NCBI GenBank assembly: GCA_022509025.1 | Contig: JAFLUB010000026.1 | Location: forward strand, 1-37,889 | Direction of reading: 5' to 3' | DNA length: 37,889 nt | Source: Oscillospiraceae bacterium | Lineage (GTDB): Bacteria; Bacillota; Clostridia; UBA1381 | Shown: piece after piece, positions 15,078 through 25,509 of the stretch | Layout: each line of letters starts with the position of its first letter | Numbering within the stretch: the stretch's first letter is position 1 | The notes under the pieces: model-generated | Told to the model about the DNA's origin: nothing | The model's database searches: none | Seen by the model: the letters and a program-made list of their open reading frames with translations, nothing else | Made by a program: the position numbers and the translations under genes

Positions 15078-16388
15078 ATGTGGGCATATGAAAGTGTATT
15101 TTATCAGATTTATCCTTTAGGATTCTGCGGCGCACCGTATGAGAACGACGGGGTTTTGGAGCATCGGATTACAAAGGTGAATAACTGGATTACACATATA
15201 AAAGATTCAGGCGCGGACGCGATATATTTCTCACCTGTGTTTGAGTCAGACACGCACGGTTATAATACACGCGACTATAAGAAAATTGACTGCCGTCTCG
15301 GAACAAACGAGGATTTTAAATCTCTCGTTTCCCTGCTCCATAAAAACGATATAAAAGTCGTTTTGGACGGTGTGTTCAATCACGTAGGCAGAGGTTTCTG
15401 GGCGTTTCAGGACGTTCTGATAAACCGTGAAAACTCGCGCTACCGTGATTGGTTTTTCATCAATTTCAGCGGCAACTCGCACTATAATGACGGCTTATGG
15501 TATGAAGGCTGGGAGGGTAATTATGACCTCGTCAAGATAAATCTGCGCAATGAAGAGGTTATAGGACATATCTTTGACGCGGTTAAATTCTGGATTGATG
15601 AATTTGAGATTGACGGACTGAGACTTGACGTTGCATATTGTCTCGATAAGGACTTTTTAAAGCGTCTTAGAAGCTTCACATCAGGACTTAAAGATGACTT
15701 TGTCCTGATAGGTGAGCTTCTTCATGGCGATTATAATCAGTTTGTCAATGACGAGATGTGCCACAGCTGCACGAATTATGAGTGTTATAAAGGCGTTTAT
15801 TCCAGCTTTAACAGCATGAATATGTTTGAAATTGTACACTCTCTGCTGCGTCAGTTCGGACCTGAGAATTGGACACTTTATAAAGGCAAGCATCTTTTAA
15901 GCTTCGTAGATAATCATGATGTTACGAGAATAGCAAGCATTCTCACAAACGAAAACCATCTGCCGCTTGTGTATGGTATGATTTTCGGTATGCCGGGTAT
16001 TCCCTGTGTTTATTACGGCAGCGAGTGGGGCGCGAAAGCAAATAAGAGCGAGGGCGATCCGGCTCTGCGCGCGTGCTTTGAAAACCCTGAGAAAAACGAG
16101 CTTACTGAGTTTATTTCAAAGCTTGCAGCGGCGCATAAGGGAAGCAAAGCGCTTTGTTACGGTGATTTCCGCTCTGTTGTGCTGCAAAACAAATATTGCA
16201 TTTTTGAAAGAAAATGCGATGATGAGCGCGTGCTTGTCGCAATCAACGCGGACAGTGAGCCTGTTACGGCGCACTTTGACGCGGGCTGCGGCACTGCCAT
16301 TGACTTGATTACAGGAAATACGCATGACTTCGGCGGAGGAAGCGAGCTGCCTCCATACAGTGTGAAGTACTGGAAAATGGAAAGATAA
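15078..16388 (+). CDS. GH13 alpha-amylase family enzyme (cyclomaltodextrinase/neopullulanase-like)
   Basis: A 436-residue intracellular GH13 enzyme without signal peptide. The barrel begins at once (YQIYPLGF), and the four conserved regions are present: DGVFNHVG, GLRLDVAYCLD (nucleophile Asp184), LIGELLHGD (acid/base Glu213) and FVDNHDVTR (transition-state Asp281). A short C-terminal beta domain follows. It lacks the N-terminal domain of classical cyclomaltodextrinases, so it is a compact member; alpha-1,4-glucan hydrolysis is the expected role. It has its own promoter and an AAGGAGG site. It would feed the same maltodextrin pool as MalQ, 5 kb upstream. Confidence 0.93.
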   Translation: MWAYESVFYQIYPLGFCGAPYENDGVLEHRITKVNNWITHIKDSGADAIYFSPVFESDTHGYNTRDYKKIDCRLGTNEDFKSLVSLLHKNDIKVVLDGVFNHVGRGFWAFQDVLINRENSRYRDWFFINFSGNSHYNDGLWYEGWEGNYDLVKINLRNEEVIGHIFDAVKFWIDEFEIDGLRLDVAYCLDKDFLKRLRSFTSGLKDDFVLIGELLHGDYNQFVNDEMCHSCTNYECYKGVYSSFNSMNMFEIVHSLLRQFGPENWTLYKGKHLLSFVDNHDVTRIASILTNENHLPLVYGMIFGMPGIPCVYYGSEWGAKANKSEGDPALRACFENPEKNELTEFISKLAAAHKGSKALCYGDFRSVVLQNKYCIFERKCDDERVLVAINADSEPVTAHFDAGCGTAIDLITGNTHDFGGGSELPPYSVKYWKMER

Positions 16389-16389
16389 G

Positions 16390-16646
16390 TTGGGGCTGCC
16401 CAATTTAGCGCAGATCATAGAAAGGCATTGAATCAGCATAAAGCCTGAATTTTTAGATTATTTTAAATAGTTTATAATGTTGAATTTCGCAATAATTTGC
16501 GAAATTCTTCGTTTCTATGCCTTTCTATTACGAACGAAACTCACCACTTGACGTACCTACGTACGCCTTCGGGCAAGGCATAATGCGGGTTTCCCCGCAT
16601 CTTGCTTCGTTTCGTCCGTTCTGCATCTAAATTCTTTCAGCCCCAA
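16390..16646. repeat. Composite repeat element with terminal inverted repeats
   Basis: Ends TTGGGGCTG (16390-16398) and CAGCCCCAA (16638-16646) are perfect inverted repeats. Inside lie ATAGAAAGGCAT / ATGCCTTTCTAT (about 16417-16428 and 16516-16527), a hairpin GAATTTCGC / GCGAAATTC, and the second copy of the 80-bp dispersed repeat (16561-16640). A 33-bp direct repeat starting CTGCC, at 16396-16428 and 16652-16684, spans the right border. No ORF is inside. Confidence 0.75.
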
Positions 16647-16689
16647 AGGAACTGCCTAATTTAGCGCAGACCATAGAAAGGCATGAAGT

Positions 16690-16772
16690 CAGCAAAAAAA
16701 ATTAATTTTCAGATTATTTTAAATAGTTTATTCAGCAAAAAACTTAATTTTCAGATTATTTTAAATAGCTTA
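16690..16772. repeat. AT-rich tandem repeat, two units
   Basis: Two units of about 40 bases (16690-16732 and 16733-16772), each with CAGCAAAAAA and TTTTCAGATTATTTTAAATA. A third, degraded copy of the latter part occurs near 16449-16472. Confidence 0.75.
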
Positions 16773-16787
16773 CAGGTAATAAAAGTA

Positions 16788-16820
16788 AAGGTCACTTTGT
16801 CTACATGACAGAGTGACCTT
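16788..16820. terminator. Terminator hairpin at the end of the giant surface protein gene
   Basis: AAGGTCACTTTGTC and GACAGAGTGACCTT with one G-T pair and a 5-base loop. Located 18 bases after the stop of the minus-strand gene. The T run is better on the plus strand, so it may act in both directions. Confidence 0.75.
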
Positions 16821-16837
16821 TTTCATAAAGAAATATA

Positions 16838-19800
16838 TTAATTTTTATAAATCGAATCCCATGCTCCTGCGCTTGATGCAGTAGAATCCGTTTTTTCAAG
16901 CGCCTCCCAATCGCGAACCTCGCGCATTTCGGTCCATATCTCATGGTCATCACCTTCAAACTCCCAGTAATGAGAATTTGTAGCCTCCTGAACTGCGCTG
17001 TAATACCATGCGCTTGTGTCAAGATTATCGCTCCAGGTAATCATACCTTCAAGGAGCGCGTTAATATTTGCAGGTTTACGGTTGAGCATATTATTAATAA
17101 GCGTCATTGCTTCAGAACGGATAATGGGCTGAGTGGGTCTGAACGTACCGTCCTCATAGCCGCTAATCCAGCCACGCTCCGCGGCGCGGTTAATATACTC
17201 TTTAGCCCAGTGATCACTGATATCCGTGAATTTGTCCTCACCTTCATATGAGCCGCTGTCAAATCTCGCTGCAATCGACGCGAACTCGGCACGCGTTATC
17301 GGCGCGTTCGGTAAGAATGTGCCGTCAAGATAGCCGCTGACAATTTCAGCGTTCGCCATCGTTGAAACCCCGTTATTATACCAGTTTATTAAATCCACAT
17401 CAGAGAAGCTGTTGAACTGATTCCAATATTTACTTCTTGAATCATCCGTCAGAAGTCTGAAGAATATCGTCGCAACCTCCGCGCGGGTTATCTGATTGTT
17501 AGGACGAACATCGCCCTCCGGATAACCGATAATATACGCATGGTGGTCATCATGGTTAAGCTCAGGCACATCATCCTTTCCGTTATTCGGATTATCTCCG
17601 GGACGTGTATTACCATCCTCACCTGTATATTCATTCCGGATAATATATCCTGTTGTGCTCTTTACATAATTCGGAGTATATCCTGAAACAGGCTCCTCCT
17701 CGACCGTATAATTGATAGCTTTGCCGTTCGCTGTACGCGCAAGCTTTGTGAACGTGTAAATCCAATTATTAGACGCGCTTAGCTCATGCGTTGCGACAAT
17801 CTCATCGCCGTTCATAACGTTGACCGTAATCGACTCAGGCCGCTTACCTTCCGCGTTGTTATTGTCCTTCCACTGCTTTTCAACACGAATACTTATATAT
17901 TCGCTGTCAACATCTTTATACTTCGGCGAATTATTCCTTGACGGCGTCCTGTCCGGACTCGGTGTCGGGCTAGGACTTGGTGTCGGCTTCGGACTCACCT
18001 CAGGAGACGGCGTCGGACTCACCTCAGGAGACGGCTTCGGGCTCACCTCAGGAGACGGCGTCGGACTTTCCTCAGGTGATTTATGATTTGTGAATTTCAC
18101 CTCTTTCGGGCTGTCAGGCTCAATCATACCTGTATCATCGCCGCTGGAAGTAACATCGTAACCGTCGTTATCCGATTCCTCAACCTTATATGTAATTTCG
18201 GCAGGCAGAGTTGCGATTTGTTTCTCACCATGCTTCAGCTTAAATTCAGTCACACCGTTTACAAATGTCAAACCACCGAATTCACCGTTAATACTTTCAT
18301 CACCCAGAGTTAAGGTAAAGGTAAAGTTCTTGGTTTTGTCACCGTCACCTGTAACAGTCTTGCTTACCGTGAGAATGCCCTTCGGGTCAGGAACTACAGC
18401 GTTAAACTTATTCGTAAATTTAGCCTCTGCTGTCTTACCGTCTTCGATTGTACCGGTATCGTCGCTCGATGTAGCTGTGTAATCGCCTCTATCCGTCTCC
18501 GACTCCTTAACCTCATATGTGATTCCGGCGGGCAGATCCGTTGCGGTTATGCTTTCTCCGTGTTTCAGCGTAAATGTAGCCACACCGTTTTCAAACGTCA
18601 TGTCGCCATATTCACCGTTGATGCTTTCATCATCCAGCGTTACAATAAAGTTAAAGTACTTATTCTGCTCTCCCAAATCACCCGTGACAGTCTTGCTTAC
18701 TGTAAGATTACCCTTCGGCGAAACAGGATTGTCAAGCTTATTTATAAATTCAGCAGTTACTGTCTCTTTTGCTACGATTGTGCCTTCCACTCCTGTGGAA
18801 GTAACATCGTAACCGTCATTATCCTCTGTAACCTTATATGTAATGTTTGCGGGCAGCATTGCAGTTATGCTCTCGTTGTCTTTCAGCGTAAATTCAGCCA
18901 CGCCGTCTACAAATGTCAAACCGCCGAGTTCTCCGTTAATACTTTTATCGCCCAGAGTTAAAGTAAATTTAAAGTTCTTATTCTTATTTCCTGCTGTACC
19001 TGTAACGGTCTTGCTTATTTTGAGATTACCCTTCGGGTCCGGAACAGGAGCGTTCAGCGTATTTGTAAAGTCCGCTTCTGCCGTCTTACCGGCTACGATT
19101 GTACCTGACGCGCCGATGGAATCTACAGTGTAATCGCCTTTATCCGTCACCGACTCTACAACACCATATGTAATTCCGGCCGGCAGATTTTTTGCGGTTT
19201 TGCTATCACCGTCTTTCAGCTCAAATTCTGTCACGCCTTTTTTAAAGGTCATATCGCCGTATTTACCGTTAATATCTTCATTATTCAGGACTACGGTAAA
19301 GCCAAATTTCTTATTCGGATCTCCCAAATCACCCTTAACGGTCTTGCTTACTGTAAGATTACCCAAAGCGTCCAGATGGTTCTCAAATTCAACCTCTGCC
19401 TCTACGTCCTCTTCGATTGTGCCTGTTGTATCTCCTTTGGTAGTAACCGTATAACCGTCATTATTAGACTCTGTAACCGTATATTTAAATCCCGCGGGCA
19501 GAGTTATGGTTTTACTCTGGCCATCTTTCAGTTTAAACGTAGCTTTACCTTTTTTAAATGTCATGTTGGCAAATTCACCGTCAATTTTTTCATCATGCAC
19601 GTCTAAGGTAAAGGTAAATTCCTTATTTTTATCGCCTGCGGTGCCTGTAACGGTCTTGCTAACTGTGAGACTACCCAGCGGAGCCGGTTCAATGTCTACG
19701 TTGAACAGCGCGAAACGCTCATTGATAGTCGCGCCAATGGACGCGGCGCTGCCCGAAACGGCAGCCGGAAAAGCGGAATAATCAGGATAATAATCCGGCT

Positions 19801-22800
19801 TAATGGTTCCCACTTCAGGATCGCCTTCCTGCAATTCAACTTCGATTTGCTCACCGGTCTCGGCACTCGTTCTTGTTATCTTATCGCCGACTCTATATCT
19901 GTCATTGCGTATCAGCGAATCAAGCACACCGCTGTTAGCGTTAGAAATCGCTCCCGCATCCGCCGATGTTATTTCTGCATTTTCCATATCGGCAAAATCC
20001 AGATAGTCGGAGCTCGTTTCGCCCTTCATATTCTTGATGGTATACGTGCCTTTTGGCAATCCGTAGGTAGGCACATCGTACGTCAGCTTTCCGACGCTCA
20101 TTTCGTCTCTGTGCCATCCGTTATCGTATTCACTGGTGCCGTAGTCATGGATAAATTGTTCATCCGTAAGCTCCAGAGTCGCATATATGTCTTCATCCTC
20201 TGTAAGCTTACCCTTGACGGTGTAATTGGCTGTCAATTTGCCTAATTCCTTGCCGTCACGGTACAAATCTGCGGTGTATTTGATTGTTGTGCCTGTCTTG
20301 ATTATATCGTTTTCGAGCAGCTTGTTTATTTCTTTCGCTCCGACACTCATTCTAAGGTCAACCTTACCGCTGACAATGTTTCTTCTTATAGTGTCCTTGA
20401 TTGCTGCCTCATCCTTGATCGTTTTGCCTTCCACGGGCTTATAAGCCGTATCCCACCTGTAAGCCGTGTCTTTTATAAGACTGTTGTCTCTGCCGTTGAC
20501 ATTGGAAGCCTTCATACTGATAATGTCATTCGCATCAATCTTTCCATTTATTTCAGCAAGTCTGGTTTCATCAAGATGAGCTCCGCCGTCTAATTCGACA
20601 GATTCACAAACGTTCTTTAAAACCTCTGAGAAGGTTTTGTCATCGTTTGCATATGTACCGTCCTTGTCAAGAATACGCTTTTTAGCCTCAGCAAAAACTT
20701 TTCCATAAAGCTCTTCATCTAATTTGTCGTCTTTGGAAAGTATATTGGTTAAAGTCATTTTTAAAACATTGTCTAAAAGAGGCTCATCTATAATATGCGT
20801 ATTGTCATCCTTGAGAAGCTCTTGTAAATAGCTTATTTTAAATGTTTCGTCTCCAAGACGCTGCTCTTCGGTATACGGAGTAAATTTAACGCTGAGCGTT
20901 GACTGTCTCGGAAGCGTATCTCTGACAAGCTCGCCCGGATTGCTGTCGGTAACTTCAGGGTATCGGCGGTCGCCTACCTGCCATGTATACCTGAGGTAGC
21001 CCATGCGGTCGCCTCTGTGTAAATCAGTTCCTGTCTGGCTCTTGTTTTCATCCGCAGAATTACCGGCAACATTTGGCAGATAATAATATGGGATAATGAA
21101 TGATCTTCTGCCGCCGTCCTCCGCGGTTTCAAACACAGCGAGCAAATCATTATAGCTCATGCTGGAATGCGGAGAAAACGTATACCGCAGTATATACTCC
21201 CAATAGATACCTGACGTCAGGTCGTCGCGGTTGTCAGAGCCTTCCCATGTCATAACCTGACCGATAATATCATTCAATGACAGCTTCTCGCCCATGAAAA
21301 TGGTCTGTTCATCGTTCTGTCCGTTTGCGGGATTGGGAACGTTTACCATGACGCGCGGGAAGCCCTTAGAGGGATGGTTGATTATTTCTCCGGTTTCATC
21401 ATCAAACACTCTGATTGCGTCTTCAGCATCGGAATGTGGTTCTTTATCAGTCTTATGGCGAACGAAGTTTTGCATCTCCTCGTTACCGCCGGTGGGAATC
21501 ATATTACCACCGACAAAGTTTTCCTTTGCTCTCAAGATAATTCTCGCATTCCAGATTGCGAGACGGTTTACGCCGATAGCGCTGGCAGGGATAGTCTGAC
21601 CATTCCACTCAAGGTAATACATACCCTTATTTTCGCTTTCGTCTTTACCGGAATCATAACGTAGGTACGGTTTTCTTGCAACCGAGTCAGTATTGTCATT
21701 GTCAAGCTCGATTTTAATGTCTTGACCGGTAGTTACATCTATCGTTTCAGTTTTGCCGTCTTTGGCGAGCTTAACAACTTTACCGTCGGCTTTCAGCTGC
21801 CATACAGTGCCGTCATTATCCACCAAATCAAAACGCGGATCAATATATTCCGTAATTGTGAAGTCCTCGAGAGGCTTAATAATCTGGTCCAGAATTTCCT
21901 CTGCGAAAATCTGCGTAAGGATATCCGCGTCATTCATGCCCTTGGCAGCATCGCCAAGCTCTTTTTTGCCCTTAGCCACGGAGAAGAAGTGAGCTTCCTG
22001 ATCCGCTTTAGATGATCCCTTTTTGCCGGATAAGGATACAAGAAAATCATGCGCTTTACCATATTGTTGTCCGGTCTCCTGCACCGGTCCGCCGTTAAGC
22101 AGGACTGTAAATATGGTATATCCGGCTTCTTTCAATGTATTAGCAATATTTTTTGTCTCATCGGGCTCGTTAACATTATCATCCGCGCCGTCGGTAAAGA
22201 TAATAAGGTACTTCGGTATATCCGGATTATCGCTGTTCTCGTCTGCCAGCTTCGATTGGAACGCCGTTAGGCCTGTTATCGAGCTTGTGCCGCCGGTGAG
22301 ACCGTAGTTGGACTGCCCATTGTTATCTTTCGCATAAAATGAGCCATTACCACGATTTGTGGACACGGTGTTCACGCTCTCGCTGAGATTTGAGGTCCAG
22401 TTGAGCAGTATCGCATCGTTCTCATTCAGTTTCGAAGAGCTGAAACGAACAGCAGAAACAATAGCTGAGGGAGAAACCTCGCCCATTTTAGTTACAAACG
22501 CGCCTACAGCTCGACGCAGAGCCTCTGTCTTGACGTACTGCTCATCTGTCAGCTCGTAGACGTAGGAGGCGCGATAGTTACTACTTCCTGTTGCGGTAAA
22601 GCAGCGCAGATAACCATTGCTGTCGATATAGAACTTAATCGGACCGTTAGCTGATACGGTATATGTTATACCGGTATTCCCACTATCACTCTCTGTCGTC
22701 ATGTCAGGCGCGACGCCGACGCCGTCATCTCCTGTCATACTTGTTCCCGCCGTAATCGTGTCCGTGAAGGTCCAACCTGATTGGAGTCCGATAGTATTCT

Positions 22801-25267
22801 TTGCGGTTGTACTATTAGCCGTGAAGTTGCCGGTATAGCTGGAATAGTACCAACCATTTCCGTTTATATTGTTTTGGAATTCGGGCGCTCCGCCTGCATA
22901 ATAGCAAATAGGGGTATATTCCGCAGTATTGATTCTGGCGTCATATACAAAATAGCTGTAGCCGGAAGCGCCGAGCAGGGAATTGTCAGTGTTTCTGGGG
23001 TTAAGAATTATGTCTTGTTCGTCTTTGGTCAGAAATACCTCGACCATTCTCTTCGGCGCGCTAAGCGGCTGACCGACGATAGAAGTCAGTGTTCTTATTT
23101 CAGACGCAGTAAGCGCAGCGTCATAGAGGTAGATATTGTCAACATAGAAATACTGCTTCTCACTTTTATATCCGTCGTCAAATGGGGCAAATACGACGTT
23201 TTTCCCTGAAAGTCCCGTAACTGAGGCGGTCGCCTTTTCTGCACCATCTAAATATGCCGTTACGCTACCGTTATTGAACACGAATGCAAGCTCATGGCTC
23301 GCGATGCCGCCATAAACATTAGAAAGTGTGAACAGCTTGCTGTCTTTTCCCAGTTCAGCAACGATATCATTGCCGGTACGGTACACATGGAAATATTTGG
23401 AAGCTGCTATGCTGCCTGTTAAACCACCGATGTACAGGATTTCAAGTTTTCCGGTATAGGCGTTGGCAGCTGTCTGATTCAGAGAAAATGAGAGTGTAAA
23501 GTTGTCGCTCGCAGGTGTTTCCTCTACCAAAAAACCCGCTGTCGAATAGTCAAGAGAAAATCCTTGACCTTCCGAGAAGTTCAGAGGTACACCGCCCCAG
23601 CTCGTTGCGCCAGTATAATCCTGATATTTAATCAGGGTTTTCTGATTAGATACACCAAAATCAATGGCGTCGTCTGTAGGCTGCGAGACCGCCTTTGCAA
23701 AGTCGCTTTTCACCATGTCGCTGTATTTCGTAGACGGTTCTTTCTTTACAGTATTCAAAAACCATGTTCTGTTATCACCATCTTTATTTGGTTGAAACTC
23801 ATAGTATCCTTTGAGGTTGGCTTTTGACGGGTATTCAGTGGTCTCTTCCTTCGTGTATTCGCCCAACCTTTCGAGCATACCAATCTTATATTCAAGAGCC
23901 GTTGCGTCAGCCTCCCTGCCGCTCGATTTCAGCTTCTTAATAACATCCTTGACATTGATAGCATTTGGTATGTCGGAGGCAAAGCCCATACTGCCTGACG
24001 CGTCTATAACCATACCTACCTGCTGCGCGTATCCTTCGGTATACCATGATTCCAAATCCACGTTAAAGGTTCTGCCGTCACCTATCGTTTTTACAAAGTG
24101 ACCATCATCATCAGTTACCCGGTTACCCTCTTCATCAAGCACATATTCCTCATGAACACTTGCGGTTTTATCGGTGTGCAGTCCTACAGCAGTACTGTAG
24201 ACCTTGGTAAGCTCAACGTCTTCTCCCACATTTAAGCCTACAGGTAACTCCTCTGCTTTTGTGCAGGGCATATCGCCGTTTTTGACGATTTCTCCCTTGA
24301 TATAAGAGTTTTCTGAGTCTGTACTGTCGTGTAAATATGTATACACCCAAGCCGTATCGTGTTCCTTGCTTTTTTCTATACCCTCGTTGCCGAAAACCGT
24401 CTTGTCTGCGGTACCGTTTACGTCCATGGTCTCACAGATATAAAACGCGTGCATCTTTACAATGTGAACATCCTTGTCATAACTTACCTTGATGATGTCA
24501 CCATTATTTTCGTCTGTTACGGTTGCATTAGCGCCTGAGGAGACATTGAATCCGGCAAAGTGTTCGTACGCCTCGTCCTCGTCGGTTCCGTCCCAGTTGC
24601 CGTATTCGCATTCCATAAGCTCGATCGAACCGTCACCGACAGTTCCGAGATAAACGGACCAGATGCCGCCGCCTTGCTTGTCTGTCGGACTGAGCACAAT
24701 AAACTGGTCGCCATTGTCGACTTCTGCCCCATGATAGCCGGAACGTGCCGCGGCATAGTATTTATAGCCGTCGTCACTATCATCAGAAGGAACAATATAT
24801 CCGTCAATTATGACAGAATGGAGGTCACGCGATTCGCCTGTCTCTTCTGACGATTGTCCTTTTTCGTTTGTCGCATGCCAATGACGCACCATAAAGTGCG
24901 TGGCTTCGTCAACATTTATTTCAGACAATTTAGCTTTTGGTAAATTCTTCGCTTCCTCGCCTCCGAACAGCGGATCGGCATGGATAGAAGCGCCTGCAAC
25001 TGCATCAGGCGTTTTTGAAGCGCTTGCAGTTGCATCAGGCGTTCCTGTCGGTGACGCTGTCTTTGAAGGACCTGCCGTTGCATCCGGATCTCTTGTAGGT
25101 GAAGCGCTTGCTATTGCATCAGGCGTTCCTGTCGGTAAAGCGCTTGCCGTTACGCCGGGCGCTGCCGGATCTGTCGTTGTCTCGTTCTCTGCGTATGCCC
25201 ACGTTGGCATCATGGACAAGCACATGGAGATTACTATGATTATGCTTATAAATCTCTGTCTTTTCAT
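16838..25267 (-). CDS. Giant SLH-anchored surface protein with VWA, LamG-like and isopeptide-like repeats
   Basis: About 2809 residues. A signal peptide (KRQRFISIIIVISMCLSMMPTWAYA) is followed by a Thr/Pro/Ala-rich linker with repeats to about residue 110. A von Willebrand A domain starts near 419 with the metal site DASGSMG. It is interrupted by a concanavalin/LamG-like region (about 530-730) and resumes near 910-1060 (IIFTDGADDN). Residues about 1856-2390 hold five repeats of about 107 residues, each starting LTVSKTVTG or a variant and ending near FTNxL, like pilin or adhesin stalk domains. Then come a Pro/Ser spacer (about 2392-2446), a Cna-B domain (about 2456-2545) and three SLH repeats (about 2570-2760). 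A probable cell-surface adhesin. The start is set just before the signal peptide; GGGGGT lies 12 bases upstream. Confidence 0.93.
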   Translation of the reverse strand: MKRQRFISIIIVISMCLSMMPTWAYAENETTTDPAAPGVTASALPTGTPDAIASASPTRDPDATAGPSKTASPTGTPDATASASKTPDAVAGASIHADPLFGGEEAKNLPKAKLSEINVDEATHFMVRHWHATNEKGQSSEETGESRDLHSVIIDGYIVPSDDSDDGYKYYAAARSGYHGAEVDNGDQFIVLSPTDKQGGGIWSVYLGTVGDGSIELMECEYGNWDGTDEDEAYEHFAGFNVSSGANATVTDENNGDIIKVSYDKDVHIVKMHAFYICETMDVNGTADKTVFGNEGIEKSKEHDTAWVYTYLHDSTDSENSYIKGEIVKNGDMPCTKAEELPVGLNVGEDVELTKVYSTAVGLHTDKTASVHEEYVLDEEGNRVTDDDGHFVKTIGDGRTFNVDLESWYTEGYAQQVGMVIDASGSMGFASDIPNAINVKDVIKKLKSSGREADATALEYKIGMLERLGEYTKEETTEYPSKANLKGYYEFQPNKDGDNRTWFLNTVKKEPSTKYSDMVKSDFAKAVSQPTDDAIDFGVSNQKTLIKYQDYTGATSWGGVPLNFSEGQGFSLDYSTAGFLVEETPASDNFTLSFSLNQTAANAYTGKLEILYIGGLTGSIAASKYFHVYRTGNDIVAELGKDSKLFTLSNVYGGIASHELAFVFNNGSVTAYLDGAEKATASVTGLSGKNVVFAPFDDGYKSEKQYFYVDNIYLYDAALTASEIRTLTSIVGQPLSAPKRMVEVFLTKDEQDIILNPRNTDNSLLGASGYSYFVYDARINTAEYTPICYYAGGAPEFQNNINGNGWYYSSYTGNFTANSTTAKNTIGLQSGWTFTDTITAGTSMTGDDGVGVAPDMTTESDSGNTGITYTVSANGPIKFYIDSNGYLRCFTATGSSNYRASYVYELTDEQYVKTEALRRAVGAFVTKMGEVSPSAIVSAVRFSSSKLNENDAILLNWTSNLSESVNTVSTNRGNGSFYAKDNNGQSNYGLTGGTSSITGLTAFQSKLADENSDNPDIPKYLIIFTDGADDNVNEPDETKNIANTLKEAGYTIFTVLLNGGPVQETGQQYGKAHDFLVSLSGKKGSSKADQEAHFFSVAKGKKELGDAAKGMNDADILTQIFAEEILDQIIKPLEDFTITEYIDPRFDLVDNDGTVWQLKADGKVVKLAKDGKTETIDVTTGQDIKIELDNDNTDSVARKPYLRYDSGKDESENKGMYYLEWNGQTIPASAIGVNRLAIWNARIILRAKENFVGGNMIPTGGNEEMQNFVRHKTDKEPHSDAEDAIRVFDDETGEIINHPSKGFPRVMVNVPNPANGQNDEQTIFMGEKLSLNDIIGQVMTWEGSDNRDDLTSGIYWEYILRYTFSPHSSMSYNDLLAVFETAEDGGRRSFIIPYYYLPNVAGNSADENKSQTGTDLHRGDRMGYLRYTWQVGDRRYPEVTDSNPGELVRDTLPRQSTLSVKFTPYTEEQRLGDETFKISYLQELLKDDNTHIIDEPLLDNVLKMTLTNILSKDDKLDEELYGKVFAEAKKRILDKDGTYANDDKTFSEVLKNVCESVELDGGAHLDETRLAEINGKIDANDIISMKASNVNGRDNSLIKDTAYRWDTAYKPVEGKTIKDEAAIKDTIRRNIVSGKVDLRMSVGAKEINKLLENDIIKTGTTIKYTADLYRDGKELGKLTANYTVKGKLTEDEDIYATLELTDEQFIHDYGTSEYDNGWHRDEMSVGKLTYDVPTYGLPKGTYTIKNMKGETSSDYLDFADMENAEITSADAGAISNANSGVLDSLIRNDRYRVGDKITRTSAETGEQIEVELQEGDPEVGTIKPDYYPDYSAFPAAVSGSAASIGATINERFALFNVDIEPAPLGSLTVSKTVTGTAGDKNKEFTFTLDVHDEKIDGEFANMTFKKGKATFKLKDGQSKTITLPAGFKYTVTESNNDGYTVTTKGDTTGTIEEDVEAEVEFENHLDALGNLTVSKTVKGDLGDPNKKFGFTVVLNNEDINGKYGDMTFKKGVTEFELKDGDSKTAKNLPAGITYGVVESVTDKGDYTVDSIGASGTIVAGKTAEADFTNTLNAPVPDPKGNLKISKTVTGTAGNKNKNFKFTLTLGDKSINGELGGLTFVDGVAEFTLKDNESITAMLPANITYKVTEDNDGYDVTSTGVEGTIVAKETVTAEFINKLDNPVSPKGNLTVSKTVTGDLGEQNKYFNFIVTLDDESINGEYGDMTFENGVATFTLKHGESITATDLPAGITYEVKESETDRGDYTATSSDDTGTIEDGKTAEAKFTNKFNAVVPDPKGILTVSKTVTGDGDKTKNFTFTLTLGDESINGEFGGLTFVNGVTEFKLKHGEKQIATLPAEITYKVEESDNDGYDVTSSGDDTGMIEPDSPKEVKFTNHKSPEESPTPSPEVSPKPSPEVSPTPSPEVSPKPTPSPSPTPSPDRTPSRNNSPKYKDVDSEYISIRVEKQWKDNNNAEGKRPESITVNVMNGDEIVATHELSASNNWIYTFTKLARTANGKAINYTVEEEPVSGYTPNYVKSTTGYIIRNEYTGEDGNTRPGDNPNNGKDDVPELNHDDHHAYIIGYPEGDVRPNNQITRAEVATIFFRLLTDDSRSKYWNQFNSFSDVDLINWYNNGVSTMANAEIVSGYLDGTFLPNAPITRAEFASIAARFDSGSYEGEDKFTDISDHWAKEYINRAAERGWISGYEDGTFRPTQPIIRSEAMTLINNMLNRKPANINALLEGMITWSDNLDTSAWYYSAVQEATNSHYWEFEGDDHEIWTEMREVRDWEALEKTDSTASSAGAWDSIYKN

Positions 25268-25344
25268 ACTTAGTAATATACCCCCTTTTGACTTGTTAAT
25301 AGACACTATTATCATGATATGTTGATTATTTAGTATAATATTAT

Positions 25345-25373
25345 ATTTTACACCTCTTGTCTCTTATCGTCAA
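25345..25373 (-). promoter_or_regulatory. Promoter of the giant surface protein gene
   Basis: Minus strand TTGACG (25373-25368), 17-base spacer, TAAAAT (25350-25345). Between it and the rplT terminator (25374-25471) I see only AT-rich sequence. Confidence 0.65.
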
Positions 25374-25471
25374 GGCCTGAAGCGGACAAAATTGTTGACA
25401 ATACTGTTAATTTTTTGTTACAACTTTAAAATTTGTCAAAAAAATATTTCATTTCACTGTTGACAAAAAAC

Positions 25472-25499
25472 AAAAAGCGTATCGTACGATACGCTTTTT
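25472..25499 (-). terminator. Terminator of the infC-rpmI-rplT operon
   Basis: A perfect palindrome built of AAAAAGCGTATCG and its complement with a T tail, 11 bases after the rplT stop codon. Confidence 0.92.
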
Positions 25500-25509
25500 C
25501 AATACCCTA

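Noticed and set aside
16390-16772. Possible CRISPR array
   Set aside because: Repeats are few, of unequal spacing and contain inverted repeats of mobile-element type; no cas genes are near.
17820-24101. Many plus-strand ORFs of 60-140 codons opposite the giant surface gene
   Set aside because: They arise from its repetitive composition; they overlap each other, lack ribosome binding sites and follow the repeat period.
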